Assembly: GCA_900542255.1 (NCBI GenBank)
Contig: UQMR01000005.1
Coordinates: 1 to 53,411 of the forward strand
Direction: 5' to 3'
Origin: an uncultured Porphyromonadaceae bacterium
GTDB taxonomy: Bacteria; Bacteroidota; Bacteroidia; Bacteroidales; Barnesiellaceae_A
Length of the DNA: 53,411 bases
Positions 26,661-36,329 of the stretch are shown here, piece after piece. How positions within the stretch are numbered: position 1 is the first letter of the stretch; the number at the start of each line of letters is the position of its first letter. Both the position numbers and the translations under genes were made by a program. Below the pieces are notes generated by a model. The model searched no databases and had not been told where the DNA came from. It saw only the letters and a program-made list of their open reading frames with translations.

Positions 26661-27311
26661 ATGACTATCGACACACAAACAGACGCATTGATTTTCGACA
26701 TGGACGGCACTCTATGGGATGCCGTAGATACGTATGCCGCCATATGGAACATGGCATTCAAGGAGATAGGCAGCACCACCCGCATAGGACGCAGCGAGTT
26801 GCTGGCGTATATGGGGACTCCCATAGACAAAATACTCGCCCACTTTGTACCCGAGCCATATACACAGGCTTTTATAGAGGCCATCAACCGTTTGGAGGTA
26901 AGCGAGCTGCCTCGCCTCGGCGGCACCTTATACCCGGGTGTAACAGAAGGGATAGCCGCGCTTGCCCGGCACTATAAGCTCTTTATACTCAGCAACTGCG
27001 ATGAGCGTGAGTTGCCTATATTTGTACGCTATGCCGGGTTAACGTCTTATATCACAGATATATTATCGTATGGCGATACCCGTCTGCAAAAGGCCGAGAA
27101 CATGCAATTGCTGTCACAGCGCCACAATCTGCGTCACCCGATATATGTGGGCGATACCCACGGCGATAGCGGCGAAAGCCGCCGAGCCGGCATACCCTTT
27201 GTGTGGGTAAGCTACGGCTTCGGCCAAACCGATGATTATGATATGCGTTTCGACTCATTCGAGGCACTCACGCGCCACTTTATATCACTGAAAACCAATA
27301 ATACATTATAA
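26661..27311 (+). CDS. HAD-superfamily hydrolase (phosphoglycolate-phosphatase-like)
   Basis: The 216-residue cytosolic phosphatase has the HAD motif I D13-x-D15-GTLWD, motif II in FILSNCDE near 113-120, the motif III lysine in RLQKAENM near 149, and motif IV GDTHGDSG near 171. The alpha-helical cap after motif I places it with the PGP/beta-phosphoglucomutase-like group; its substrate is unknown. The M24 peptidase gene starts 11 bases after its stop, so both are probably transcribed together. Confidence 0.9.
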   Translation: MTIDTQTDALIFDMDGTLWDAVDTYAAIWNMAFKEIGSTTRIGRSELLAYMGTPIDKILAHFVPEPYTQAFIEAINRLEVSELPRLGGTLYPGVTEGIAALARHYKLFILSNCDERELPIFVRYAGLTSYITDILSYGDTRLQKAENMQLLSQRHNLRHPIYVGDTHGDSGESRRAGIPFVWVSYGFGQTDDYDMRFDSFEALTRHFISLKTNNTL

Positions 27312-27322
27312 TACAAACCCTT

Positions 27323-28498
27323 ATGTTCAGTTCCCAATTCAAATCGGAAGCTCTTGTAAGATACAACAAGATATTCAAGGCACTGCAAGCCTCAGATGCA
27401 GATGCGCTGCTCCTCAACACCAATGTAAATATCTATTATGCCGCCGGACAAATATTCAGCGGATATATCTACATAGACAAGTCGGGCAACATGCTCTATT
27501 TTGTAAAACGCCCCGTTGGGTTGAAGGGCGAACCTGTCGTATATATACGCAAGCCCGAGGAGATTCCGGCCATTCTACAAGAGGCCGAGATACCCCTGCC
27601 CTCGCGCATTGCGCTCGAACTCGATTATACTTCATATAACGATATTGTAAGGCTGTCAAAGGTTTTCAACGATGCCGAGATAGCCAACGGGTCGGCCATC
27701 ATGCGCCAAGTGCGGGCTACCAAAACGCCCTACGAAATAGAGCGGCTGAAAGAATCGGCAACACGTCACGAAGCCGCATACAGCCACATCGAAGCCATGT
27801 ACGAGGAGGGTATGACCGACTTTGAACTGCAAATCGAGATAGAGCGCCGCCTGCGGATGGAGGGGTGTCTGGGTATCTTCCGCGTTGCAGGGCCCAGCAT
27901 GGAGGTCTTTATGGGCAGCTTACTGAGCGGCGACAACGCCGACACACCCTCGCCCTACGACTTTGCCTTAGGCGGTGCCGGACTCGACCCCTCACTCCCC
28001 GTAGGGTGCAACGGCACTCTCATCCGCCAAGGCTCTACCGTCATGGTAGATTTATGCGGCAACTTCACCGGTTACATGACCGATATGTCGCGCACCTTCT
28101 CGGTGGGCCAAATTCCCGAACTGGCACACCGCGCACATGCCACCTCACGGGCTATTCATGAGGCTCTGAGGGCCATGGCCCGCCCGGGAGTAGCCGCTTC
28201 TGAGATGTACAACACGGCATACGAGATGGCAGCCAAGGCCGGACTGAGCGATTACTTCATGGGATATACCCAACACGCCGGGTTCATAGGACACGGCGTA
28301 GGTATAGAGATAAACGAATCGCCGGTACTTGCGCCGCGCTCACGCGATATTCTCGCAGCGGGCAACATTATAGCCATTGAGCCCAAGTTTGTCATCCCGG
28401 GCACCGGTGCCGTAGGCGTAGAGAATACCTACCTCGTCACCGAAAACGGAATGGAGTGCCTCACCAACTTCAAGGAAGATATTATCCCCCTCGACTGA
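27323..28498 (+). CDS. M24 family metallopeptidase (Xaa-Pro peptidase type)
   Basis: The 391-residue protein has a creatinase-like N-terminal domain (1-135) and a pitta-bread catalytic domain. All five metal ligands are present: D243 in MVDLCGN, D254 in MTDMSRTF, H324 in GHGVG, E353 in IEPKF and E367 in VENTY. It is expected to be a cytosolic dinuclear-metal aminopeptidase for Xaa-Pro bonds. It follows the HAD gene by 11 bases, and the nucleotidyltransferase gene begins about 100 bases after it with its own promoter box. Confidence 0.93.
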   Translation: MFSSQFKSEALVRYNKIFKALQASDADALLLNTNVNIYYAAGQIFSGYIYIDKSGNMLYFVKRPVGLKGEPVVYIRKPEEIPAILQEAEIPLPSRIALELDYTSYNDIVRLSKVFNDAEIANGSAIMRQVRATKTPYEIERLKESATRHEAAYSHIEAMYEEGMTDFELQIEIERRLRMEGCLGIFRVAGPSMEVFMGSLLSGDNADTPSPYDFALGGAGLDPSLPVGCNGTLIRQGSTVMVDLCGNFTGYMTDMSRTFSVGQIPELAHRAHATSRAIHEALRAMARPGVAASEMYNTAYEMAAKAGLSDYFMGYTQHAGFIGHGVGIEINESPVLAPRSRDILAAGNIIAIEPKFVIPGTGAVGVENTYLVTENGMECLTNFKEDIIPLD

Positions 28499-28562
28499 TT
28501 GCCATACCGGGTTTTTGCCGTAAAATGTGATAAGCTACGACAGCAAATAGGCATAAAATGCG

Positions 28563-28570
28563 TAACTTTG
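28563..28570 (+). promoter_or_regulatory. -7 promoter box for the tRNA nucleotidyltransferase gene
   Basis: TAACTTTG fits TAnnTTTG, 30 bases before the ATG at 28601, and supports that start over any further upstream. Confidence 0.6.
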
Positions 28571-28600
28571 CGCCCTCGAAACGTTGAGTGGTTATTACGT

Positions 28601-30040
28601 ATGGAACTAAATAATACCGATTGGAGCAAATATCTGTCGCATCCCGTCTTCTCGCTCATAAGCTCTGTTGCCGACGAGATAGGCAGAGAATGCTTTGTAA
28701 TAGGCGGCTTCGTACGCGATATAATGTTGTGCCGCCCCTCGAAAGACATCGATGTGGTAGCCTTGGGCAGCGGTATAGAGCTGGCCGAAGCACTGTGTCG
28801 CAAAATAGGGCGCAAGGCGCATCTCGCCGTATTCCGTAACTTCGGGACTGCTCAGGTAAAATACCGCAGCGGCAACGAGACGTGGGAGGTGGAGTTTGTA
28901 GGCGCCCGCCGCGAATCCTACTCGCACGACTCGCGCAAGCCTATTGTAGAAGACGGCTCGCTGCAAGACGACCAGAATCGCCGCGACTTCACCATCAACG
29001 CCATGGCATTATGCCTCAATAAAGAGCGTTATGGCATGCTGGTAGACCCCTTCGATGGCAGGAGCGACCTGCAAAAGCGCATCATACGCACCCCACTCGA
29101 CCCCGACATCACGTTCAGCGACGACCCGCTGCGCATGATGCGCGCCATACGGTTTGCCTCACAACTCCACTTCACGATACATCCCGAAACTTTCGATGCC
29201 ATCAAACGCAACAGCCAGCGCATCTCCATCATATCGCGCGAGCGCATTATCGACGAGTTGTCGAAAATAGTCCGCTCCGATATCCCATCGCGCGGGTTTA
29301 TCATGCTCGATGAGAGCGGCCTGCTATCGTATATCTGCCCCGAGCTCGCTGCTCTGAAAGGGATAGATACCAAGAACGGCCGGGGGCACAAGGACAACTT
29401 CTACCACACGCTGGCCGTGCTCGACAACGTAGCCCTGCGTTCGCGCAACGAGTGGCTGCGATGGGCTGCCCTCTTCCACGACATTGGCAAGCCCCGCAGC
29501 AAACGTTACGACGAGAAGACGGGGTGGAGCTTCCACAACCACGACTTCATCGGCGCCAAAATGATACCGGGCATATTCCGTACCATGAAACTGCCCATGG
29601 ACGAACGCATGAGATATGTGCAAAAGATGGTAGAATTGCACATGCGTCCCATAGCTCTCGTCGAAGATGTTGTAACCGACTCGGCTGTACGCCGCCTCCT
29701 TTTCGATGCCGGCAACGACATAGACGAGCTCATGATATTGTGTGAAGCCGACATAACCTCGCGCAACGCCGAGAAGGTGCGCCGATTCCTCGATAACTTT
29801 GCCCTCGTACGCCGCAAGCTGGCCGAGATAGAGGAGAAAGACCGCATACGCAACTTCCAGCCCCCTGTAAACGGCGAAGAAATCATGAATTACTTTTCGC
29901 TACCGCCCTCGCGGGAAGTGGGAGAACTGAAAAAGAGCATCAAGGATGCCATTCTCGACGGCATCATCCCCAACGAAAGAGAGGCAGCATGGCAATATAT
30001 GCTTGCCGAAGCCGAGCGTTTAGGCATAAAACGCCCGTAG
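28601..30040 (+). CDS. cca: CCA tRNA nucleotidyltransferase with HD domain
   Basis: This 479-residue enzyme adds or repairs the 3' CCA of tRNA. It has the class II polymerase-beta-type head (GGFVRD at 35-40, metal ligands D49 and D51 in KDIDV), the RRDFTINAMA motif near 127, and the DPLRMMRAIRFA neck segment. A C-terminal HD phosphohydrolase domain follows (ALFHDIGKPRS near 290, HNHDFIGA near 311). The tmRNA gene in this window does not encode its own CCA, which fits a need for this enzyme. A poly(A) polymerase-like role is an alternative. It is convergent with corA. Confidence 0.93.
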   Translation: MELNNTDWSKYLSHPVFSLISSVADEIGRECFVIGGFVRDIMLCRPSKDIDVVALGSGIELAEALCRKIGRKAHLAVFRNFGTAQVKYRSGNETWEVEFVGARRESYSHDSRKPIVEDGSLQDDQNRRDFTINAMALCLNKERYGMLVDPFDGRSDLQKRIIRTPLDPDITFSDDPLRMMRAIRFASQLHFTIHPETFDAIKRNSQRISIISRERIIDELSKIVRSDIPSRGFIMLDESGLLSYICPELAALKGIDTKNGRGHKDNFYHTLAVLDNVALRSRNEWLRWAALFHDIGKPRSKRYDEKTGWSFHNHDFIGAKMIPGIFRTMKLPMDERMRYVQKMVELHMRPIALVEDVVTDSAVRRLLFDAGNDIDELMILCEADITSRNAEKVRRFLDNFALVRRKLAEIEEKDRIRNFQPPVNGEEIMNYFSLPPSREVGELKKSIKDAILDGIIPNEREAAWQYMLAEAERLGIKRP

Positions 30041-30079
30041 GGTAACCATCCTACATACGACAAGGAGGCAGGTGGAGAA

Positions 30080-31009
30080 TCAAATCCAGTTTTTCCACTT
30101 GAAGATTCCGTATGTGACAGCCGACAGGAGCAACGAGAATGACAAGATGATAACAAAAGCGGCCGGCGAATCCTCGACAAAGGTATTGACATTCATACCG
30201 TAGAAACTCGCTATCAAGGTAGGCAACATCAATATCAACGAGATGGCCGTCATGCGTTTCATGATGGTATTTACATTATTGGATATGATGGAGGCAAAGG
30301 AGTCCATCGTACCGGTGAGGATGTCGCTATATATGCTCACCATGGCGTGAGCCTGACGCAGCTCTACCCGCGTATCTTCGTAAATCTCGCGGGTATAGTC
30401 CGTTTCGGCACGCAGCATATTGGAGAACTTTGCCAAGGTCATCTCATTGCCCCGTATGGCAGCATTGAAGAAGACCATGCTTTTGTCGAGGTACATCAGC
30501 CGCAGGAGGTCTTCGTTGCGGATACTCTTTTCCAAGACATTCTCGGCATTGGCTACCTCGGCATTTATCAGCTTCATATACTTCATATACCACACCGATG
30601 CCGATGTCATCAAACGCAGTGCCAAATCGTGCGGAGTAGCTACCTGCACGTTTTTCTTGCGGGCAAACTGCAAGAAATCGGCCACCACATCATTGGCAAA
30701 GGGGGCTATCGTTATTATGCAATCTCTTGCCATGACAATACCCAAGGGCACGGTCGAATAAGGTATTTTCCCCGACTCGTTTTTGCGCGGGATGCGCAGC
30801 ACGACGAGCGTAACGCCATCGTCATACTCGATACGCGGACGCTCGTCGGCGTCGGCCATATCGGAGATGAAGTCGGCGGGCACACCATATTCTTGCACCA
30901 GAAGCTCCTTCTCCTTTTCGTCGGGCATGTCTACACGCATCCATACGCCCGATGTATCGGAGGGCTCGGCGGCCATGAATTTTTGGCGGAAAAGATATTT
31001 TTGTAACAT
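30080..31009 (-). CDS. corA: CorA-family magnesium transporter
   Basis: CorA is a pentameric inner-membrane channel for magnesium and other divalent cations. The 309-residue protein has a large cytoplasmic N-terminal domain and two C-terminal membrane helices; the selectivity motif GMN is at residues 271-273 (YGMNVNT), at the end of the first helix. It is 47 bases downstream of the VOC gene on the minus strand and may be the last gene of the operon that starts with the GH133-like lipoprotein. Confidence 0.95.
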   Translation of the reverse strand: MLQKYLFRQKFMAAEPSDTSGVWMRVDMPDEKEKELLVQEYGVPADFISDMADADERPRIEYDDGVTLVVLRIPRKNESGKIPYSTVPLGIVMARDCIITIAPFANDVVADFLQFARKKNVQVATPHDLALRLMTSASVWYMKYMKLINAEVANAENVLEKSIRNEDLLRLMYLDKSMVFFNAAIRGNEMTLAKFSNMLRAETDYTREIYEDTRVELRQAHAMVSIYSDILTGTMDSFASIISNNVNTIMKRMTAISLILMLPTLIASFYGMNVNTFVEDSPAAFVIILSFSLLLSAVTYGIFKWKNWI

Positions 31010-31056
31010 GGCAATAACAAGCTGATAAATACAATGCGGCTTTCAATCCGACAGGG

Positions 31057-31437
31057 TCACTCCCACTTCATGGGCAGTATCTCTATCCAATAATCATCGG
31101 GGTCGTGTATGAAGTATAGCCCCATCTCCTCATTTTCATAACAGATGCACCCCATCTCGCGGTGATACTTGCGCACCTCGTCGTAGTCACCCTCGACACG
31201 CAGGCACAGATGCGACTCGTTCTCGCCCAATTCGTAGGGCTGGTCATGGTCGCGCAACCAAGTAAGTTCCAAACTGAAACCCGAACCGTCGGTCAGATAT
31301 ACCAGGATAAAAGAACCGTCGGCGGCCTCTTTGCGCTTCGCCTCTGTCAAGCCCAAGGCATCGCGGTAGAAGGCGATGCTGCGGGCTAAATCGGTTACAT
31401 TGATATTGAAGTGGTCGAAATGTCCTGCTATTTTCAT
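31057..31437 (-). CDS. VOC-superfamily (glyoxalase I-like) protein
   Basis: The 126-residue protein is a single glyoxalase/bleomycin-resistance-type domain made of two beta-alpha-beta-beta-beta halves. Candidate metal ligands are the His in HFNINV near 10, Glu in FSLELTW near 57, His in ESHLCLR near 75 and Glu in WIEILPM near 122, as in glyoxalase I. It could detoxify methylglyoxal, but other VOC activities are possible. It lies 15 bases after the GH133-like gene and 47 before corA. Confidence 0.88.
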   Translation of the reverse strand: MKIAGHFDHFNINVTDLARSIAFYRDALGLTEAKRKEAADGSFILVYLTDGSGFSLELTWLRDHDQPYELGENESHLCLRVEGDYDEVRKYHREMGCICYENEEMGLYFIHDPDDYWIEILPMKWE

Positions 31438-31452
31438 CGGGATAGATTATTT

Positions 31453-33759
31453 TTAGTACGTAAGGGGTATTTCGTGATACTCGCTGAATGCTTTCAGATT
31501 GTCGCGCTGCACGGGCTGGCAGAACGCCGTTCCCTCGAAGAAACGGTCATACTCCTGCTGGCGGCGCACCGACTCTCCGTCTTGCTCTGCGGTAATATTC
31601 AGCACATCTTTACCGTCGGTTCCTCTCACTTTCAGGGTCAACTGCGTGCCCTCTACGGTGGCCAGCAACATCTCGCCGCGCTTCAACTCTACATCGACAG
31701 GGGCAAAAAGCGGAATGCAGAGGTGCAGCATGGCATCCTCGTCGCGCAACACATAGGCGTATGATGTCTCCTTATCGGTCCGCTCGTACGCTCCTATCAG
31801 GCAACCTTTGCCTATACGCTCGCTCCATGTGAGCGAGGTGATGGCCGACGGCATTTGCGGGCTGACGGTTATCGTGCGATTTATCATGTCGGGACGTATC
31901 CCGAGGAAGTACTGATACCACACGCGCAGCTGCTCGGCATTGCTCCACGCCTGCAAGAAGGTTCCCGAACGGCCTGCCCAATCGGCTCCTTCACGGGGAT
32001 GTGCATCGGCATTCTCAGAGAGGCTGCCTACGGCTCCCTGTACCAACGCCTGACGATTCATGTTATCGAAGAGTTGCCAAGCGATATCGGGTTGGCCGAA
32101 TTGTATCATGCGTTGCATAGCTACGCCGTTGTTCCACAACCACACGGTACCGTTGTGATAGGCATCGTCTTTGTGGTAATAGTGCCAGTTTTCGTGTTGC
32201 GGATGGAAGTTGTCGTCGTATTGGCTGAGCGAACCCACTCCCCACGGATATACCAACTCTTCCCACACGCGGCGTGTCACATGCATACAGAAGGCCGTGT
32301 CGTCTATCAGCTCAAAGGTATAGAGCTGGTTGGGACGCACCTGCCTGTCTTTCGAACCGTCGGCATTGAGGTGGTCATAGACGCAATATGTCGTCGTATC
32401 GCAGAAATCGGAGGCAAACTTGCGGCGAAGCTCTTCGGCGCGTTTCTCCCACGCCTCGGCATCGGCCGTTTCGCCCATATATCGCGCCATATAGGCACCG
32501 TCTTTCAGCTGATAGTACCACAAGGCTTGTATATCGTTGGCCCGGTTGCCGCGGGGTGAACCGGGAATACCTTCTCTCACTACATCCATCCAGGTATCGG
32601 CATCGGCATGACAGAGATAGCCGTCTTTATCGATGAAACGGTCTATCGACGATTGTATGCTCAATGCCACGGCCGGATATATCTCGCGGATAAATGCCGT
32701 ATCGCCCGAGTAGCGCACATAATCGGCTACCTGCATAACGAAACGCGGCGTACCGTCGGCCGTGTTATAGAGAATGCCGTCCATGTTGGCACGGTTGGGA
32801 ATACGGCCGCGCGTAGGCGATGCCGCTGTCGTGTCTTGGAATCGTGAGAAATCGGCCAATATTTCGCGGGTCACATCAAACTCGCCTGTAACCAGCGTCG
32901 CGCCGGGCATGGAGATAAACATATCACGCCCCCAATACTCGTTGAACCACGGCAGGCCGGCATATATGCCGCGGCCTTGCTGGCGGGTTACCAGCTGGTC
33001 GGTGGTGAGCAGCAACCATGCTATCGCCTTGTCGAGCGAGTCTGAGTTGCTTTGCATGGGATTGGAATATGCCACGATGCCATTCATGCGTGTGCGTCGT
33101 GCATCTAACCACGAAGAGCCTTCCTCGCGGAAAGCCGCAATGTTGTCGCGACATGTTTTCTCACTGCCGTAGGCCATCAAAAAGCCTTTTGCTGCAACAG
33201 GATAGCACAACCGGCCGGCCGCAAAGCTACCTTGGGCTTCTTTGTATGAGGTTACTGCCAGAAGGCTGTCGGGACTCTCGCGCGGCACATACCACAAGAT
33301 ACCATCTTCGTACCGGGGCGACGACAACAGCCCTGTATCGAGGGCCATAGCGATGCTGTCGCCTTTGACATCGCTCAGAGCCAACGCCAAGAGGGCCCGG
33401 TCGTCTACCATATAGAATTGCTCGACGGCTTGGGGATAGCGGCGTGCAAGATAATGGGGATATACCGTAACGGCAGCGCTGTCGCGAGGCAGCAAGAGAC
33501 CATCGACATACAGGTCATAGTCGCTCACGACACGCCGCTGGGCGACATTCCACCCGGCATGCCACGCTCCGAAGTGCGACTCGTGCGTACGTCCGTAATA
33601 ATATCCGCTGCGCTTGTCGGTATAGGAATACTCTCTATTCTCACCGGGGGTTACATCTATACCCATTTTATCTACGGTCATTACCGGTTCGGGCATCTTG
33701 TAGCATCCTTGCAATCCAGCCAATAAAATGGCGCACCCTATCACATAGCCGTTTTTCAT
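31453..33759 (-). CDS. Amylo-alpha-1,6-glucosidase-like (GH133-type) lipoprotein
   Basis: The 768-residue product has a lipoprotein signal with lipobox LQGC (C19), so it is exported. Its second half is an (alpha/alpha)6 glucosidase like the debranching-enzyme C-terminal domain: LPWFNEYWGRDMFISMPG at 269-286, RGRIPNRANMDG at 318-328, DTWMDVVREGIPGSPRGNRANDIQALWY at 388-415. The first half (about 30-250) is a beta-rich domain with a GDE_N-like look. Cytosolic glycogen debranching enzymes of this type have no signal peptide, so this version probably trims branched alpha-glucans outside the inner membrane. No SusC/SusD pair is nearby. A promoter box lies at 33823. Confidence 0.87.
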   Translation of the reverse strand: MKNGYVIGCAILLAGLQGCYKMPEPVMTVDKMGIDVTPGENREYSYTDKRSGYYYGRTHESHFGAWHAGWNVAQRRVVSDYDLYVDGLLLPRDSAAVTVYPHYLARRYPQAVEQFYMVDDRALLALALSDVKGDSIAMALDTGLLSSPRYEDGILWYVPRESPDSLLAVTSYKEAQGSFAAGRLCYPVAAKGFLMAYGSEKTCRDNIAAFREEGSSWLDARRTRMNGIVAYSNPMQSNSDSLDKAIAWLLLTTDQLVTRQQGRGIYAGLPWFNEYWGRDMFISMPGATLVTGEFDVTREILADFSRFQDTTAASPTRGRIPNRANMDGILYNTADGTPRFVMQVADYVRYSGDTAFIREIYPAVALSIQSSIDRFIDKDGYLCHADADTWMDVVREGIPGSPRGNRANDIQALWYYQLKDGAYMARYMGETADAEAWEKRAEELRRKFASDFCDTTTYCVYDHLNADGSKDRQVRPNQLYTFELIDDTAFCMHVTRRVWEELVYPWGVGSLSQYDDNFHPQHENWHYYHKDDAYHNGTVWLWNNGVAMQRMIQFGQPDIAWQLFDNMNRQALVQGAVGSLSENADAHPREGADWAGRSGTFLQAWSNAEQLRVWYQYFLGIRPDMINRTITVSPQMPSAITSLTWSERIGKGCLIGAYERTDKETSYAYVLRDEDAMLHLCIPLFAPVDVELKRGEMLLATVEGTQLTLKVRGTDGKDVLNITAEQDGESVRRQQEYDRFFEGTAFCQPVQRDNLKAFSEYHEIPLTY

Positions 33760-33822
33760 ACTATACTATCTATTAAAATATTACTAAAATCTCATTTTGT
33801 GCCTGCGAGGCGGCTCGCTATG

Positions 33823-33830
33823 CAAAGATA
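33823..33830 (-). promoter_or_regulatory. -7 promoter box for the GH133-VOC-corA operon
   Basis: TATCTTTG on the minus strand, 63 bases before the ATG at 33759, fits TAnnTTTG. Confidence 0.6.
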
Positions 33831-33990
33831 AAAACTATTCATGAAAAATCGGTTGTCAGCAAGCGGCTTTTAGCTTTACGGCAGGAGTGCTGCAACAAAG
33901 AGCATAATAGCGCCTGCATAGTTGCCTCTACGTATTACATGGAGGATACGCATAACCGTTGCGGGGCATCTCTCATTCCGCAAAAATTTA

Positions 33991-33998
33991 TACTTTTG
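33991..33998 (+). promoter_or_regulatory. -7 promoter box for the CAT-like gene
   Basis: TACTTTTG fits TAnnTTTG, 22 bases before the ATG at 34021, and supports that start. Confidence 0.6.
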
Positions 33999-34020
33999 CA
34001 AGCGTCAACTATATAACGTT

Positions 34021-34677
34021 ATGAAACACATCGTAGAGATAGGAAATTGGGTAAGACGCGACAATTACCTCTATTTCAAGAATTTTGCCAACCCGTGGAT
34101 TGCCATCACCAGCGAAGTGGATTGTACCGACGCTTTTCATCGTGCCAAAAAGAGCAACCGCTCCTTCTTCCTCTATTACCTGTATGCCGTAACACGTGCC
34201 GTAAACGAAATAAAGGAGCTGCGATACCGTACGGACAAAGATGGTAACGTCGTCTGGCACGACACGGTCGATGTCATATCGCCCATTGCCGTACCGGGAC
34301 GTACATTCTATACCGTGCGAATCCCTTATAAAGAGGATTTTGCCTCATTCTACCGCGAAGCCCGGCACATCGTCACAAATATTCCGCACGACGGCGACCC
34401 CTATGCCACAGACAAGGCCATTGCCGAGGCGGGCGACTACGATGTATTCTTGCTGAGTGCAACCCCCAAGCTATATTTCACCGGCGTAACCTACACGCAG
34501 ATGGCTACGGGACACTCTATGGACTACCCCTTGATGAATGCCGGCAAAGCCATTACCCGGGGCGAAAGGCTCTATATGCCCCTCGCCCTGACGGTTAGCC
34601 ATGCCTTCGTCGATGGAGAGCACATATCGCTTTTCTTCGAGAAAGTGCAGGCCCTCCTCAACGAAACAGATTTATAA
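34021..34677 (+). CDS. Chloramphenicol acetyltransferase-like protein (CatA fold)
   Basis: The 218-residue protein has the size and strand order of classical trimeric CAT enzymes: [15 protein letters not shown] near the N-terminus, [22 protein letters not shown] at about 43-64, and the active-site block [13 protein letters not shown] with the catalytic H194 and D198 (the usual HHxxxDG reads SHxxxDG). It could acetylate chloramphenicol or another small alcohol; as a chromosomal copy with no mobile DNA nearby it need not confer resistance. The start at 34021 follows a promoter box by 22 bases. Its stop is one base from the stop of the convergent transglutaminase-like gene, with no terminator between. 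Confidence 0.88.
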   Translation: MKHIVEIGNWVRRDNYLYFKNFANPWIAITSEVDCTDAFHRAKKSNRSFFLYYLYAVTRAVNEIKELRYRTDKDGNVVWHDTVDVISPIAVPGRTFYTVRIPYKEDFASFYREARHIVTNIPHDGDPYATDKAIAEAGDYDVFLLSATPKLYFTGVTYTQMATGHSMDYPLMNAGKAITRGERLYMPLALTVSHAFVDGEHISLFFEKVQALLNETDL

Positions 34678-34678
34678 A

Positions 34679-36157
34679 TCAGTACTCTACGGTATATACG
34701 GTAGCTTGGGTATTCTTATACCGTTTCATCGCCTCGCCTACCGAGGCTCCGCTGATGATAGTGGGGTCGCATACCAAATATTTGCGCCCGTTTATCATCA
34801 TGCTGTCGCCATCGACCGGCACATTGAAGGCCACTGCCGCTGCGAGGTGCATGGGATAGTAGAGCAAGGCTACATCGAGCCCCAGCAACTCGTGTACCAG
34901 ATAGACGTACAGGATGGCACGGTCTTCACAATCGCAATAGGGATAGAAGAAGACCTCATCGACAAACAGCGGTCGCTCATAGCCAAACTGCTGCTCATCG
35001 GTCTTATAGGCAAACCCCGTCTGCACAAAATCGAGTAATATATTGGCTGCCTCTACCTCGCCTTTTCCTTGGATGGCTGCCCGTAAGGGGGTGAGTACAT
35101 CATCGCGCATCTCGCGTGTCATAGGCGTGCGGGCATATACCGTCCAGTCGCAATGCGGAAAGTCGTTGTAGAAGGCCATAAGGTTGTCATTAGCCTTCGT
35201 CTCGACACGCGCCGCCGGATAGTGCGAAGACACTCGCGTAACATGGGCAGCCTGCACTACCGGCAACTGCTGCTCATGAAGGACTCCCAATGCACAGGGT
35301 TGCGCCTTGTCATAGAACATCTCATCATAGGTGTATATGGGCTGCTTCTCTTTTATCTTCTCCAACAGATAGTATTTACGGCCATTGTTTACAAAGAAGG
35401 TGAAACCATAAATCTGATTGTCGGCCGAGAGTGCCGGCATCAACCGCTCATCGCCAAACCGCACGACCTTGGCATCGTATCCGCTTTGCATCAGCAGGAA
35501 AGCCTGCAACAAAGCCGCCTCGTTGGGTTTCCCGTTACCGAAAAGGGCCTTGGCTACCTGCTCGGTAAATTTCACATACGCCCAGTCGCACAGCTTCAAC
35601 TCCGAACGATATGCGATGCAGTCGTCAAGCAAGGTCGAATAGTCGGGCGAGACAAGCTCTTTCCACACCTGCGCCACATACTGTTCGCTGATGTCGCTAA
35701 GGGCGAAAGCCTTGTTTTTGGCAAAACGCACCCGACAGCGTGTACCATAGAAGTCGAATTGCAACGCCTCTGAGGGCCTCACGTTTCGGGGCAAAGGCTT
35801 TACCGTAACATCGACCGGCTCATCGGGCTTTTTAATGGGCTTCACCGTAAGTACCGGCAGACGCGACGGGATAGTAGTATCATCCTTGGGGTCGGGCACA
35901 ACGGGCTTGGGACGCACGGGCGGCTCTACCTCGGGCTGCTGCTCATAGCGCATCCATTTCTTTTGCAGGTACGAGGCAAATTCCTTGTTGCGTTCTGCAC
36001 GGAAATTCTCAAAAGCCGTTATTTTTTCCTTTACATAACTTCTGTAAGCCTCTGTGGCTTTTTTCTTGTACTCTTCAAAAGATTGAGATTGGGCTTGCGA
36101 CTGCACGGTACATAGTACTGCCACACACAATAACGCGATAAATGGATGTTTTTTCAT
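34679..36157 (-). CDS. Exported transglutaminase-like protein
   Basis: The 492-residue product has a Sec signal peptide (about 1-22, ending SQAQ), then a long charged/proline-rich region (coiled-coil-like EEYKKKATEAYRSYVKEK, then PPVRPKPVVPDP). The C-terminal part carries a transglutaminase-type triad: Cys in YPYCDCEDRA (C408 or C410), H437 in YYPMHLAAAV and D464 in CDPT. Such domains can be proteases or cross-linking enzymes; no substrate is suggested by the neighbours. The ATG at 36157 is chosen because the frame further upstream lacks signal-peptide features. A promoter box lies at 36322. Confidence 0.82.
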   Translation of the reverse strand: MKKHPFIALLCVAVLCTVQSQAQSQSFEEYKKKATEAYRSYVKEKITAFENFRAERNKEFASYLQKKWMRYEQQPEVEPPVRPKPVVPDPKDDTTIPSRLPVLTVKPIKKPDEPVDVTVKPLPRNVRPSEALQFDFYGTRCRVRFAKNKAFALSDISEQYVAQVWKELVSPDYSTLLDDCIAYRSELKLCDWAYVKFTEQVAKALFGNGKPNEAALLQAFLLMQSGYDAKVVRFGDERLMPALSADNQIYGFTFFVNNGRKYYLLEKIKEKQPIYTYDEMFYDKAQPCALGVLHEQQLPVVQAAHVTRVSSHYPAARVETKANDNLMAFYNDFPHCDWTVYARTPMTREMRDDVLTPLRAAIQGKGEVEAANILLDFVQTGFAYKTDEQQFGYERPLFVDEVFFYPYCDCEDRAILYVYLVHELLGLDVALLYYPMHLAAAVAFNVPVDGDSMMINGRKYLVCDPTIISGASVGEAMKRYKNTQATVYTVEY

Positions 36158-36321
36158 GGTCGTGATAAACAATGATAAATTAATACTTCTAATCTTTTTC
36201 TCTACGGCTGCCACGAAACGCCGTTGTCCAAACGCCGATTTTTCGGGGTCGAAAGCATACGGCACGCCTCATCGTACAACACGATTTTCCCGAAAGCCGT
36301 CATGCACGGCTTTGTCTTTCA

Positions 36322-36329
36322 CAAAGATA
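36322..36329 (-). promoter_or_regulatory. -7 promoter box for the transglutaminase-like gene
   Basis: TATCTTTG on the minus strand fits TAnnTTTG and lies 164 bases before the ATG at 36157, implying a long leader. Confidence 0.5.
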
